A stretch of DNA of 30,920 bases from positions 1-30,920 of the forward strand of contig JBBDML010000008.1 in assembly GCA_040878345.1 (NCBI GenBank). The letters run 5' to 3'. This DNA comes from ZC4RG35 sp040878345 (lineage in GTDB: Bacteria; Actinomycetota; Acidimicrobiia; Spongiisociales; ZC4RG35). This document shows positions 16,593 through 24,151 of this stretch, piece by piece (positions within the stretch are counted from its first letter, which is position 1; every line of letters starts with the position of its first letter). A model generated the notes under the pieces. The model ran no database searches. It was not told where the DNA came from and was given only the letters and a program-made list of their open reading frames with translations. Position numbers and translations under genes: made by a program.

Positions 16593-18056
16593 GTGAATCC
16601 TGGAGAATCCACTTCGGGGGGCCGTTCTTCGAGTTGGTGGCTCGCTCTCACCGGGGCCTGCGCCGCCCTGACCGCCGTCGCTGCGATCGGGGCCATCGTC
16701 GTCCAGCGGAACTCGACGGTCCCGATCGGTGAAGGCGAGGTGTTCGTCGCCGACTCGAGTCGGGTCGCCGAGATCATCTCGGCCACCTCGGACTCCGATG
16801 TCGCGGTGAGACAAGCCCGAAATTCCCTGGACATTGAGGCCGTTTCGTTGCTCGGCCCGGACGGAGTCATCGTCGCCTCGACCTCCGACCCCCTGATCGG
16901 GGAGCCGGCACACAACCAGCTGATCGCCTTTGGCGCCAGTGATCATCGTTTCATGGCTCTTGCCACGGCTATCGACGAGGACCTGTGGCTGGACGGGGTG
17001 GTCGAATGGCCGGCGGGGAGCGTTCTCTACCAGGTGGTCTCACCACTGGCCGAAGGCGAAGGGGCGGTCATGCTCCACTACGACGTCTCGGCACTACTGG
17101 GTCGCCGGACACAACCTGGCGTGGTCCGGCCCGAAACCCTCCAGCTGCTGGGTCTTGCCGCCATCTTCGCCGTCTTCGGCGGTGTCGTCCTGGTAGGGCG
17201 CTCGCGGGCGGCCCGTCGTCATCGCGAGGTTGCACTGGAGTCTCAGTTCCTACGAGCCCACTCCCTCGAGCTGCAGGCGGCGAACGAGAACCTCGACCAG
17301 GCGAAGCACCAGGCGGAGGAGGCGCTCGCCCTCGCCGAGGAGAAGATCCGAATTCGATCCGAGTTCGTCCTGATGATCAACCACGAGCTGAGGACCCCCC
17401 TCACCAGTGTGGTAACCGGTGCCGAGCTCCTCCGCTCCACTGAGCTGTCCGACCCCGACAAGGCTGTGGTACTCGACTCGATGGTCACCGACGGCGCGAG
17501 ATTGCAGGAGATCATCGACCAGATCCTCGCCGTGGCCCGGATCGAGAACCGTGGTCTGTCATACGACTTGACCGATGTCCGCTTCGACGAGATCCGCCTC
17601 GCCGTGACCTCAGCCCACCCGGCTGGTACTCCGGTCGAGCCAGTCGAGCCCGATCCCAACCTCACCGTCAGAACGGACACGGGAGCCCTTGGGCTGGTGG
17701 TCGCCTCCCTGGTGGACAACGCGCTCACTCATGGCGCCACGTCGATCTGGGTCGGGTGCTCGGACCGGGCACAAATCGTTCCCCAGCTCGAGGTTGGCGA
17801 ACGTCCCGAATCGGCCGTGTACATCACAGTTGCCGACGACGGGCCCGGGATCCAGCAGGCGTTCCTTCCCAGGATTTTCGAGAAGTTCGAGAAATCGAGT
17901 TTCAGCCCCGGCACCGGGCTCGGCCTCTACATGGCCCGGATGATCATCGAAGCCCTGGAAGGATCCATCGCGGTTCAGACCTCATCGGCCGGATCGACAT
18001 TCCAGTTATCGCTCCCCATAGTGACCGCCCGTCAGCGCATCGGAGCGATGGCATGA
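16593..18056 (+). CDS. Membrane sensor histidine kinase
   Basis: A transmembrane two-component kinase of about 487 residues. Membrane segment 1 is at about 17-38, an extracytoplasmic sensor region at about 39-182 (with SLLGPDGVIVASTSDP, a PAS/Cache-like strand pattern), and membrane segment 2 at about 184-202. A coiled-coil linker (about 210-255), HisKA with phospho-acceptor His264 in LMINHELRTPLTS, and the HATPase_c ATP-binding domain follow. The latter has the N box SLVDNALTHG, G1 VADDGPGI, F box IFEKFEK and G2 GTGLGLY. The GTG at 16593 directly follows a TTG that could also start; neither has a clear Shine-Dalgarno sequence. There is no response regulator next to it. Instead it overlaps by four bases a lipoprotein gene that may be its sensory partner. 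Confidence 0.92.
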   Translation: MNPGESTSGGRSSSWWLALTGACAALTAVAAIGAIVVQRNSTVPIGEGEVFVADSSRVAEIISATSDSDVAVRQARNSLDIEAVSLLGPDGVIVASTSDPLIGEPAHNQLIAFGASDHRFMALATAIDEDLWLDGVVEWPAGSVLYQVVSPLAEGEGAVMLHYDVSALLGRRTQPGVVRPETLQLLGLAAIFAVFGGVVLVGRSRAARRHREVALESQFLRAHSLELQAANENLDQAKHQAEEALALAEEKIRIRSEFVLMINHELRTPLTSVVTGAELLRSTELSDPDKAVVLDSMVTDGARLQEIIDQILAVARIENRGLSYDLTDVRFDEIRLAVTSAHPAGTPVEPVEPDPNLTVRTDTGALGLVVASLVDNALTHGATSIWVGCSDRAQIVPQLEVGERPESAVYITVADDGPGIQQAFLPRIFEKFEKSSFSPGTGLGLYMARMIIEALEGSIAVQTSSAGSTFQLSLPIVTARQRIGAMA

Positions 18057-18427
18057 GAGCTCGTCTGTTGATCTTCGCGCTGATCACAATCGCCGGGTGC
18101 TCGGCCCAGACCGCCGCCGGCGGTGCCGAGTACGTCCTCAGGGAGGGGGCGATCGATGGACCGAGCAGACTGGCCGGCTCGGGCCTGACCACCCTTCACG
18201 CCACCAACGTCGGCGAGTTTTCGCACACGCTGGTGGTGACCGATGACCGTGGACAGGTGCTCGGGGCCACCGGTCTGGTGCCCTCTGGTGAGGATGCCAC
18301 CCTGCAGCTCGACCTCCAACCCGGGACCTACGTCTTCAGCTGTCGCATCGTCGCCGAGGATGGCGAAGGAAATCTCATCGACCACTACGAGCAAGGAATG
18401 CATCGCACCGTCAAGGTCGAGGCCTAG
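18053..18427 (+). CDS. Cupredoxin-like lipoprotein
   Basis: A 124-residue secreted lipoprotein. The N terminus MRARLLIFALITIAGCSAQ is a type II signal peptide with lipobox IAGC, so Cys16 is probably lipidated and the protein anchored to the outer face of the membrane. The mature part is a small beta-sandwich resembling plastocyanin/azurin-type cupredoxins. Candidate copper ligands are His in EFSHTLVV, Cys in YVFSCRIV, and His and Met in DHYEQGMHRTVKV. The usual short Cys-His loop is expanded by about ten residues, so copper binding is plausible but unproven. The ATG overlaps the stop of the histidine kinase (ATGA), so the two are translated together. The frame extends upstream but only inside the kinase gene. 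Confidence 0.8.
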   Translation: MRARLLIFALITIAGCSAQTAAGGAEYVLREGAIDGPSRLAGSGLTTLHATNVGEFSHTLVVTDDRGQVLGATGLVPSGEDATLQLDLQPGTYVFSCRIVAEDGEGNLIDHYEQGMHRTVKVEA

Positions 18428-18502
18428 CCACCCGCTGCCCGGGCTCATCGGGCTGGAGTTAATTCGACGGGATCCGGAGCGACCGCCTTTTAAGGTCCGC
18501 AC

Positions 18503-18877
18503 ATGGACTTCACACTGATGTTTCACTTGGCCGCCTCTGACCTCGACCGGGCCAGGGCTTGGTACTCGGAGGTCCTTGGCTGGGAGCCGCTCGACCCTGA
18601 TGCCGACGAGCTTCTCTATCGAGTGGGCGGCACCCAGTTCGGCATGTATCAATCGGACAACGCCGGCACCAACAAGGCGACTGCCGCCCGGCTGGTGGTC
18701 AGTGACTTCGACGCCATCCGGTCCGAATTGCTCTCGAAGGGAGTGGTCTTCGAGGACTACGACCTCGGGGATGACTTCCGGACCGTCGGTGGTGTGCTCG
18801 TCTCACCCGATGGGGAGAAGACATCCTGGTTCCAAGACTCCGAAGGCAACATCCTGGCCCTCGGCTCCTCTTTCTGA
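18503..18877 (+). CDS. VOC-superfamily (glyoxalase/bleomycin-resistance fold) protein
   Basis: A 124-residue single-domain protein with two beta-alpha-beta-beta-beta units of the vicinal oxygen chelate fold. Signatures are the opening FTLMFHLAASDLDRARAWYSEVLGWEP, the mid-domain ARLVVSDFDAIRSELLSKGVVFEDY, and the ending WFQDSEGNILALGSSF with the DSEGN turn. Candidate metal positions are His8 and the Glu of the DSEGN turn, but the full ligand set is not obvious, and many such short proteins are not enzymes. The ATG follows TTTTAAGG at usable ribosome-binding distance. It is transcribed in the same direction as the lipoprotein gene 75 bases upstream and converges on the cupin-cyclase. No substrate is proposed. 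Confidence 0.85.
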   Translation: MDFTLMFHLAASDLDRARAWYSEVLGWEPLDPDADELLYRVGGTQFGMYQSDNAGTNKATAARLVVSDFDAIRSELLSKGVVFEDYDLGDDFRTVGGVLVSPDGEKTSWFQDSEGNILALGSSF

Positions 18878-18954
18878 CCAGCTACGGGCAGCGCGCCTCA
18901 CCGCCTCGCCATACACCGGCTCCGTGTTCGAAGCAGTCGTCCGACACCAGGGAC

Positions 18955-19809
18955 TCAATCGACCAGGATCGAGTGTAAGTGGAGGGGAGTCTCCAGACCC
19001 TTGAGTTGGGCGGTCCCTCTGTCCAAGAACCTGAGGTGATGGTCCCGGGCTAGTTGCCTGGTCATGTCGGATACGACAATCTCGCCCGGTTCGGCCAGAC
19101 TCACCATCCTGGCGGTCTCATGGAGCGCAATCCCGTGGAACTCATCGCCCGACGCTTCGATCTCACCGGTGTGCACCGCCACTCTGAGTTGAAGGCCTAA
19201 CTCGGCGGCGGCCCGCTGGCAGGCGAGGGCACAACGGATCGCCCTCCCCGCACCGTCGAATATCGCCACCATCCCATCACCGGTCAGCTTGGCCACGGTC
19301 CCCCGGTGGCGGTCGACCTCATCAGCCATGCGGATGTCGTGACTGGACAACAACTCGCCCCATGCCCGGTCACCTTTGGAGGCCGCCAGTAGAGTGGAGT
19401 CGACGATGTCGGTGAACACCAGCGTCACCAGGACCCGCTCTTTCAACGTCTGTAGATTGCTGAGCCAGGTCGTGACGCCCATCCATGTGATGGTGACCCA
19501 GGGCTCATCTCCCACCACCCACGCGTCGTGACCTGGTTGGATGTCGAAGAGGTCGCCCGGTTCGACGTCGAACTCCAGTCCATCCGCCAGGACGATGTGA
19601 CCCCGCCCGGACAGCGTGTAACCGACGTGGCGAGTCTCACACCACTCGGTCCCGACCTCGGGCCGCACGTCCTCAGACCAACGCCATCCTGGCTCTTGGA
19701 CGTCTCGCGCCATGGCCGCGCCACCCATCGTCAGGATCTGGGATCTGACCCGCCCGATCTCGACGATCTCATCTGGTGAGTCGAAGCTTCGCGTGTGGCG
19801 ATCGGGCAC
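18955..19809 (-). CDS. Cupin domain fused to class III cyclase domain
   Basis: A soluble 284-residue protein. Residues about 5-118 are a cupin-like beta barrel (EPGWRWSEDVRP, ETRHVGYTLSGRGHIVLADGLEFDVEPGDLFDIQPGHDAWVVGDEPWV). Residues 125-284 are a class III cyclase domain. The metal aspartates D134 (VFTDIVDST) and D178 (LTGDGMVAIF) and the base-recognition Lys174 are present. In the LHETAR segment Arg234 is kept, but the transition-state Asn is His230. The cupin is a likely small-ligand sensor. The GTG start at 19809 overlaps the TAG of the upstream membrane-protein gene by one base. A longer open frame to 20268 only reads through that gene out of frame. Activity and product are uncertain because of the Asn-to-His change. 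Confidence 0.87.
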   Translation of the reverse strand: MPDRHTRSFDSPDEIVEIGRVRSQILTMGGAAMARDVQEPGWRWSEDVRPEVGTEWCETRHVGYTLSGRGHIVLADGLEFDVEPGDLFDIQPGHDAWVVGDEPWVTITWMGVTTWLSNLQTLKERVLVTLVFTDIVDSTLLAASKGDRAWGELLSSHDIRMADEVDRHRGTVAKLTGDGMVAIFDGAGRAIRCALACQRAAAELGLQLRVAVHTGEIEASGDEFHGIALHETARMVSLAEPGEIVVSDMTRQLARDHHLRFLDRGTAQLKGLETPLHLHSILVD

Positions 19810-20261
19810 TACGACGCCCCGAGCCTGAGCACCATGACGACCTCGGTGAGGATCAGCAGCAACACGACCACCCGGGCAGTGACAGCCGCCGTCCGGGCAT
19901 TCATCCCCACCTTGGGGAAGTCGCCCGCCCGGGCCGCGGCTAGCGCTCTCTTGGCGGCAGGTGCCATGACCGTGGACACCAGACCGAGCGCCAAGACCAC
20001 GACCACGATCCCGATCCAGACGAATGGCGCCGACCAGTCGTAAGCATCGTCGACCAGCACCAGCGCAATGCCGGACAGCAGGGTCAGAGTCCCTGCGGGA
20101 ATGAAGTATTTCGAGACCGCCTCCAAGACCGCCCCTAACCAGATGAGTGCGGTCTCTCCGCCCGACTGGGCCATCTTGGGGCCGATGAATAGGTTGAGCA
20201 GCCCTCCGCCGATCCAGGCCGCCGCAGCCAGGATGTGGATGATGAGAAGTGTTTCGAGCAT
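19809..20261 (-). CDS. DUF2269/CopD-like four-helix membrane protein
   Basis: A 150-residue membrane protein with four predicted helices (about 3-22, 52-70, 79-100 and 128-146). The first begins with the pattern LLIIHILAAAAWIGGGLLNLF; a His followed by WIGG is typical of DUF2269 and CopD-like proteins, several of which are thought to bind haem or metals. The function of the group is unknown. The gene heads a two-gene unit, and its stop codon shares a base with the GTG of the cupin-cyclase (TAGTG), so the two products are probably made in step. It may be a membrane partner or sensor for the cyclase, which is inference. TAGCGT lies six bases before the ATG and there is no Shine-Dalgarno sequence. 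Confidence 0.8.
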   Translation of the reverse strand: MLETLLIIHILAAAAWIGGGLLNLFIGPKMAQSGGETALIWLGAVLEAVSKYFIPAGTLTLLSGIALVLVDDAYDWSAPFVWIGIVVVVLALGLVSTVMAPAAKRALAAARAGDFPKVGMNARTAAVTARVVVLLLILTEVVMVLRLGAS

Positions 20262-20267
20262 TCGACA

Positions 20268-20273
20268 ACGCTA
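20268..20273 (-). promoter_or_regulatory. Leaderless-type -10 box of the DUF2269/cupin-cyclase operon
   Basis: TAGCGT on the minus strand, six bases, then ATG. This is the same geometry as upstream of the aldehyde dehydrogenase and MDR genes and implies a leaderless transcript. No -35 is recognised. Confidence 0.42.
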
Positions 20274-20346
20274 ACGATTCGGCCCGACGCGGACCTGCCT
20301 GCCTTGATAGGTTTCCCGGCGTCTGCCGTTGTCGAAAGGGTTCAGT

Positions 20347-20847
20347 GTGAATGTATCCATGACCGTCAACGGTCGGTCAGTCTCTGCCGACGTCGAGCCG
20401 CGGACGCTCCTGGTCCATTTCCTACGCGAGAACCTCCGCCTCACCGGCACCCATGTCGGCTGCGAGACGGGTTACTGCGGGGCATGCACCATCCACCTCG
20501 ATGGTGAGGCAGTCAAGTCGTGCACCATGCTGGCGGTCCAGGCCGACGGAGCCACCATCACCACCATCGAGGGTCTCGCCAGCAACGGTGAGCTCCACCC
20601 GGTCCAGGAGGGGTTCTGGGAGCGACATGGGCTGCAATGCGGCTTCTGCACCCCCGGGATGATCATGACCTCGGTGGCTCTCCTCGAGAAGAACGACCAC
20701 CCCACGGAATCGGAGATCCGTCACGGCATCGAGGGAAACCTGTGCCGCTGCACCGGGTACCACAACATCGTCCGAGCCGTCGAGTACGCCGGTGCCAAGA
20801 TGCGCGGTGAAGAGCCCCCACCACCCGACTGGGGGGGAGGTTCCTGA
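20347..20847 (+). CDS. coxS: CO dehydrogenase-like small subunit, [2Fe-2S] protein
   Basis: An iron-sulfur subunit of about 166 residues from the molybdenum hydroxylase (xanthine oxidase) family. All eight cluster cysteines are present. The N-terminal plant-ferredoxin-type cluster has GCETGYCGACTIH plus KSCTM. The C-terminal helical cluster has LQCGFCTPGMI and NLCRCTGYHNI. It passes electrons from the molybdenum site to the FAD subunit. I start at GTG 20347, six bases after AAAGGG; the frame is open from TTG 20329. Its TGA overlaps the ATG of coxL (TGATG), so the subunits are co-translated. S-L-M gene order is characteristic of form II. The symbol denotes the family; CO oxidation is not proven. 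Confidence 0.93.
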   Translation: MNVSMTVNGRSVSADVEPRTLLVHFLRENLRLTGTHVGCETGYCGACTIHLDGEAVKSCTMLAVQADGATITTIEGLASNGELHPVQEGFWERHGLQCGFCTPGMIMTSVALLEKNDHPTESEIRHGIEGNLCRCTGYHNIVRAVEYAGAKMRGEEPPPPDWGGGS

Positions 20848-23225
20848 TGGCGACCACCAGTGTCATGGGCGGCTCGGTCCGCCGTCGCGAGGACCCGGCA
20901 CTGATCCAGGGTCTGGGCACCTACGTGGACGACATCACACCCCATGGGACCGCCTTTGCGGCCTTCGCCCGAGGCCCATACGCCCACGCCAAGATCATCT
21001 CGATCGACACCGGCGCCGCGGAGAGGGCGCCCGGGGTGATCGCCGTTTACACCCACAAGGACGTCGCCCAGTTGGGCAACCTGATCGCCCAGGTCGTGGT
21101 GGCCAAGGGGCGTCCCCTCCTCGCCAACGGGGAGGTGAATCACGTCGGGGAGGCGGTGGCGATGATCGTCGCCGAGGACGTGTATCAGGCTCGCGACGCC
21201 ATCGATCTCGTCGAGGTCGACTACGAGCCGATGACTCCGGTCATCGACCTCAAGGAGGCCGCCGCCGACAAGTCCCTGGTCCATGACGACCTCACCACAA
21301 ACGTCGTGGTCACCTGGGAGGCCGGGCCCTGGGGCGACGCCGATGGCATCGCCGCCACCAAACAGCGGATCGCAGACGCCAAGGGCAGGGATGACACCGT
21401 CACTGTGAGTATCGAGGCGGTCAACCAACGCCTCATCCCGGTCCCCATCGAGCCCAGGTCCGTGATCGCCGAGTGGAACGCCGGGTACAAGCGCTTCCGG
21501 GTGCATTCCAGCACCCAGGTGGCCCATGCTCTCATGGGCGCCATCAAGACCACCTTCGGTCTCGACGCCAACCAGGTGCATGTGACGGCACCAGAGGTCG
21601 GTGGCGGGTTCGGGGTCAAGCTCAACATCTACAACGACGAGATCCTGGTGTGCTTTGCCGCCCAGCAGCTGGGGCGGCCGGTCAAGTGGACCGAGACTCG
21701 GCGGGAGGCGCCATTCTCTTCGATCCAAGGTCGGGGATGGGTGGCGACTGCCACCATCACCGGCACCAAGGACGGTGAGGTCCTGGGTTACGAGTTGGAC
21801 GCCATCGCCGATATGGGCGCCTACGAGCAGAACTTCACCGCGGCCATCCCGTTTCTCGGGCTTTTCGTCGGGTCCGGTCAGTACAAGTTCGACACACATT
21901 GGAAGGCCACCTGCGTCTTCACCAACACCATGACCACCGACGCCTACCGGGGGGCGGGCCGGCCGGAGGCCGCCTACTACCTGGAGCGAGCCCTCGACGC
22001 ATACACCCGTGAGATCGGGATGGACCCGATCGATGTGAGGAAGATGAACTTCATCGAGAAGTTCGACTCGGCCGTGATCTCGCCGATCGGGTTCGCCATC
22101 GATACCGGCGACTACTCAACCAACCTGGACAAGTTGGCGGAGGTCTCCGACTACAAGGGGCTCCAGGCGGACCGAGACAAGGCGCGGTCCGAGGGCCGCC
22201 ACGTTGGGATCGGGATCTCGTCTTACTGCGAGGTGTGTGGGTTCGCACCTACCGCACTGTCGGAGCTGGGCTTCTCATGGTCGACCTACGGGTTGCCCGC
22301 CGGCTTCTATGGGACCGGCTTGGTCCGGGTCAACCCGGACGCGTCGGTCACCGTCGTCACCGGCACCGGCCCCAGCGGCCAAGGTCACGAGACCACTTGG
22401 GCGCAGATCGTGTCGGATCGCCTGGGCATCCACTGTGACAGGATCCGGGTCATACACGGGGACACCGAGGAGTCCCCGATGGGCATCGGCACCTTCGGCA
22501 GCCGCTCACTGGCAGTCGATGGGTCGGCGACCTTTGACGCCGCGGAACGTGTCGCCACCAAGGCGAAGAACATCGCGGCCCATCTCCTCGAAGCCTCGGC
22601 CGAGGACATGGAGCTCGACGAGGCGGGGGGGCACGTCGCCGGATCGCCCGACAGCAGTGTCTCATGGGGTGACATCGCAGCCGCTGCCTATCTCCCGCAC
22701 CGTCTCGGTGAGAGCGAGATAGAGGGCGGCCTCGAGTCCCACGTCATCTTCGACCCCCCCAACGCTACCTGGCCCTTCGGGGCCCATCTGGCGATGGTTG
22801 AAGTCGACGCCGACACCGGTGATGTGGAGATCCTCAAGTACTTCACCGTCGATGATTGTGGGAACGTGGTCAACCCGATGATCGTGGCCGGCCAGATCCA
22901 TGGTGGCGTGGTGCAGGGCATCGGGCAGGCGATGTTCGAGGAGGCCATCTACGACGCCGACGGCAACATGCTCACCGGGTCACTGCTCGACTACCCGATC
23001 CCCACGGCCTCCGACGTGCCCTTCTTCAGCCTAAACAAGACGGTCACCCCGACCACCTGCAACACGCTGGGGGCGAAGGGTATCGGTGAGGCCGGCACCA
23101 TCGGATCGGCGCAGACCATCGTAAATGCCGTGGTCGACGCTCTTGCCCCGCTCGGGGTGAAGCACATCGACATGCCGTTGAGACCGAAGCGGGTCTGGGC
23201 GGCCATCCAGGACGCGAGGGGCTGA
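20847..23225 (+). CDS. coxL: Form II CO dehydrogenase-like large subunit (molybdopterin-binding)
   Basis: A 792-residue catalytic subunit of the xanthine oxidase/CODH family carrying molybdopterin cytosine dinucleotide. Visible motifs are VGGGFGVK (251-258) at the cofactor, AYRGAGR (366-372) in the active-site loop, and GIGEAGTIG near the C terminus, whose Glu is the catalytic base. In proven form I CO dehydrogenases the loop reads AYXCSFR with a copper-binding Cys. AYRGAGR is the form II signature, so the Cu-S-Mo centre is absent and the true substrate may not be CO. It lies in S-L-M order, overlapping coxS by one base and ending one base before coxM. No maturation genes (coxDEF-like) are in the window. 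Confidence 0.93.
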   Translation: MATTSVMGGSVRRREDPALIQGLGTYVDDITPHGTAFAAFARGPYAHAKIISIDTGAAERAPGVIAVYTHKDVAQLGNLIAQVVVAKGRPLLANGEVNHVGEAVAMIVAEDVYQARDAIDLVEVDYEPMTPVIDLKEAAADKSLVHDDLTTNVVVTWEAGPWGDADGIAATKQRIADAKGRDDTVTVSIEAVNQRLIPVPIEPRSVIAEWNAGYKRFRVHSSTQVAHALMGAIKTTFGLDANQVHVTAPEVGGGFGVKLNIYNDEILVCFAAQQLGRPVKWTETRREAPFSSIQGRGWVATATITGTKDGEVLGYELDAIADMGAYEQNFTAAIPFLGLFVGSGQYKFDTHWKATCVFTNTMTTDAYRGAGRPEAAYYLERALDAYTREIGMDPIDVRKMNFIEKFDSAVISPIGFAIDTGDYSTNLDKLAEVSDYKGLQADRDKARSEGRHVGIGISSYCEVCGFAPTALSELGFSWSTYGLPAGFYGTGLVRVNPDASVTVVTGTGPSGQGHETTWAQIVSDRLGIHCDRIRVIHGDTEESPMGIGTFGSRSLAVDGSATFDAAERVATKAKNIAAHLLEASAEDMELDEAGGHVAGSPDSSVSWGDIAAAAYLPHRLGESEIEGGLESHVIFDPPNATWPFGAHLAMVEVDADTGDVEILKYFTVDDCGNVVNPMIVAGQIHGGVVQGIGQAMFEEAIYDADGNMLTGSLLDYPIPTASDVPFFSLNKTVTPTTCNTLGAKGIGEAGTIGSAQTIVNAVVDALAPLGVKHIDMPLRPKRVWAAIQDARG

Positions 23226-23226
23226 C

Positions 23227-24084
23227 ATGTATCCGAGATCATTCGATTACCTGGCCCCCGCCACACTCGACGAGGCCTTCTCCGCCCTTGGCGACGACTC
23301 CAAGGTGATGGCCGGAGGCATGAGCCTGCTCCCGCTGATGAAGATGCGGCTGTTCTCGCCGGCAACCGTGGTTGACATCGGGCGTATCCCCGGTCTCGAC
23401 ACCATCGATGATGGCGGGGACCACATCTCCATCGGCGCTCTGGTGCGTCATGCCGACACCGCCTCCAACCCGCTGGTGATGACCAACGCCGCCGCCCTGG
23501 CCATGGCGGCCTCCATCACCGGTGACGTCCAGGTCCGCAATCGGGGAACGACGTGTGGCTCGATGGCTCATGCCGACGTGGCCGCCGACCAGCCGGCCGC
23601 GGTGATCGCATGTGGCGGGGTGATGCTGGCCCGGTCGGCATCAGGCAGCCGTGAGATCGGTGCCGCCGACTTCTGCGTCGACTCGATGACCTCGGCCCTG
23701 CGGCCCGACGAGGTGCTCACATCGATCCGGCTCCCCAAGACAGGACCGGGTGAGGGCTCGGCGTATGACAAGCTGGGGCGCAGGGGCGGCCACTCCGACT
23801 ACGCGGTGGCCGGAGCCGCCGCCTGGGTCAGGAAGCCGAACGGCACCATCGAGGCCGCCCGAGTGGGACTCACCGGGGTGGGCACCAAGCCAACCCTCCT
23901 CGAGGCCGTGGGTGCCGCTCTGGTGGGGACCGACGGGTCCGATGCCGCCATCTCCGCCGCCGCCGAGCATGCCCTCGAAGGCGTGACCGTGCTCGAGGAC
24001 CTCTACGGGTCCGAGGAGTACAAGAGCCATCTGGCCAAGGTCTTCGTGGTCCGGGCCGTCAAGAAGGCCCTGGCCGCCATCTAG
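23227..24084 (+). CDS. coxM: CO dehydrogenase-like medium subunit, FAD-binding
   Basis: A 285-residue flavoprotein subunit that carries electrons from the iron-sulfur subunit to the final acceptor. It has the two family FAD motifs, AGGMSLLPLMKMRL (about 31-44) and the NRGTTCGSMAHADVAAD region (about 107-123). The C-terminal CO_deh_flav_C part (about 175-285) includes YDKLGRRGGHSDYAVAGAAAW. It starts with ATG one base after the coxL stop and completes the three-subunit enzyme. The operon seems to end here: 67 bases separate it from the next gene, including a short GC stem (24102-24106 with 24115-24119) lacking a T tract. Confidence 0.93.
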   Translation: MYPRSFDYLAPATLDEAFSALGDDSKVMAGGMSLLPLMKMRLFSPATVVDIGRIPGLDTIDDGGDHISIGALVRHADTASNPLVMTNAAALAMAASITGDVQVRNRGTTCGSMAHADVAADQPAAVIACGGVMLARSASGSREIGAADFCVDSMTSALRPDEVLTSIRLPKTGPGEGSAYDKLGRRGGHSDYAVAGAAAWVRKPNGTIEAARVGLTGVGTKPTLLEAVGAALVGTDGSDAAISAAAEHALEGVTVLEDLYGSEEYKSHLAKVFVVRAVKKALAAI

Positions 24085-24151
24085 TACCGTCGTGCTGGTT
24101 GCGGGGGATTCCGACCCCGTGAACCATCACTGAAGGACGGGTGCTCATAGC

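Noticed and set aside
19810..20268. N-terminal extension of the cupin-cyclase frame (Arg/Gly-rich, 153 codons)
   Set aside because: It lies out of frame inside the DUF2269 membrane-protein gene, which has a clear hydrophobic pattern. The composition of the extension is typical of a GC-rich shadow.
24102..24119. GC stem (CGGGG/CCCCG) after coxM as a rho-independent terminator
   Set aside because: Only five base pairs with an eight-base loop and no T tract. It is too weak to call.
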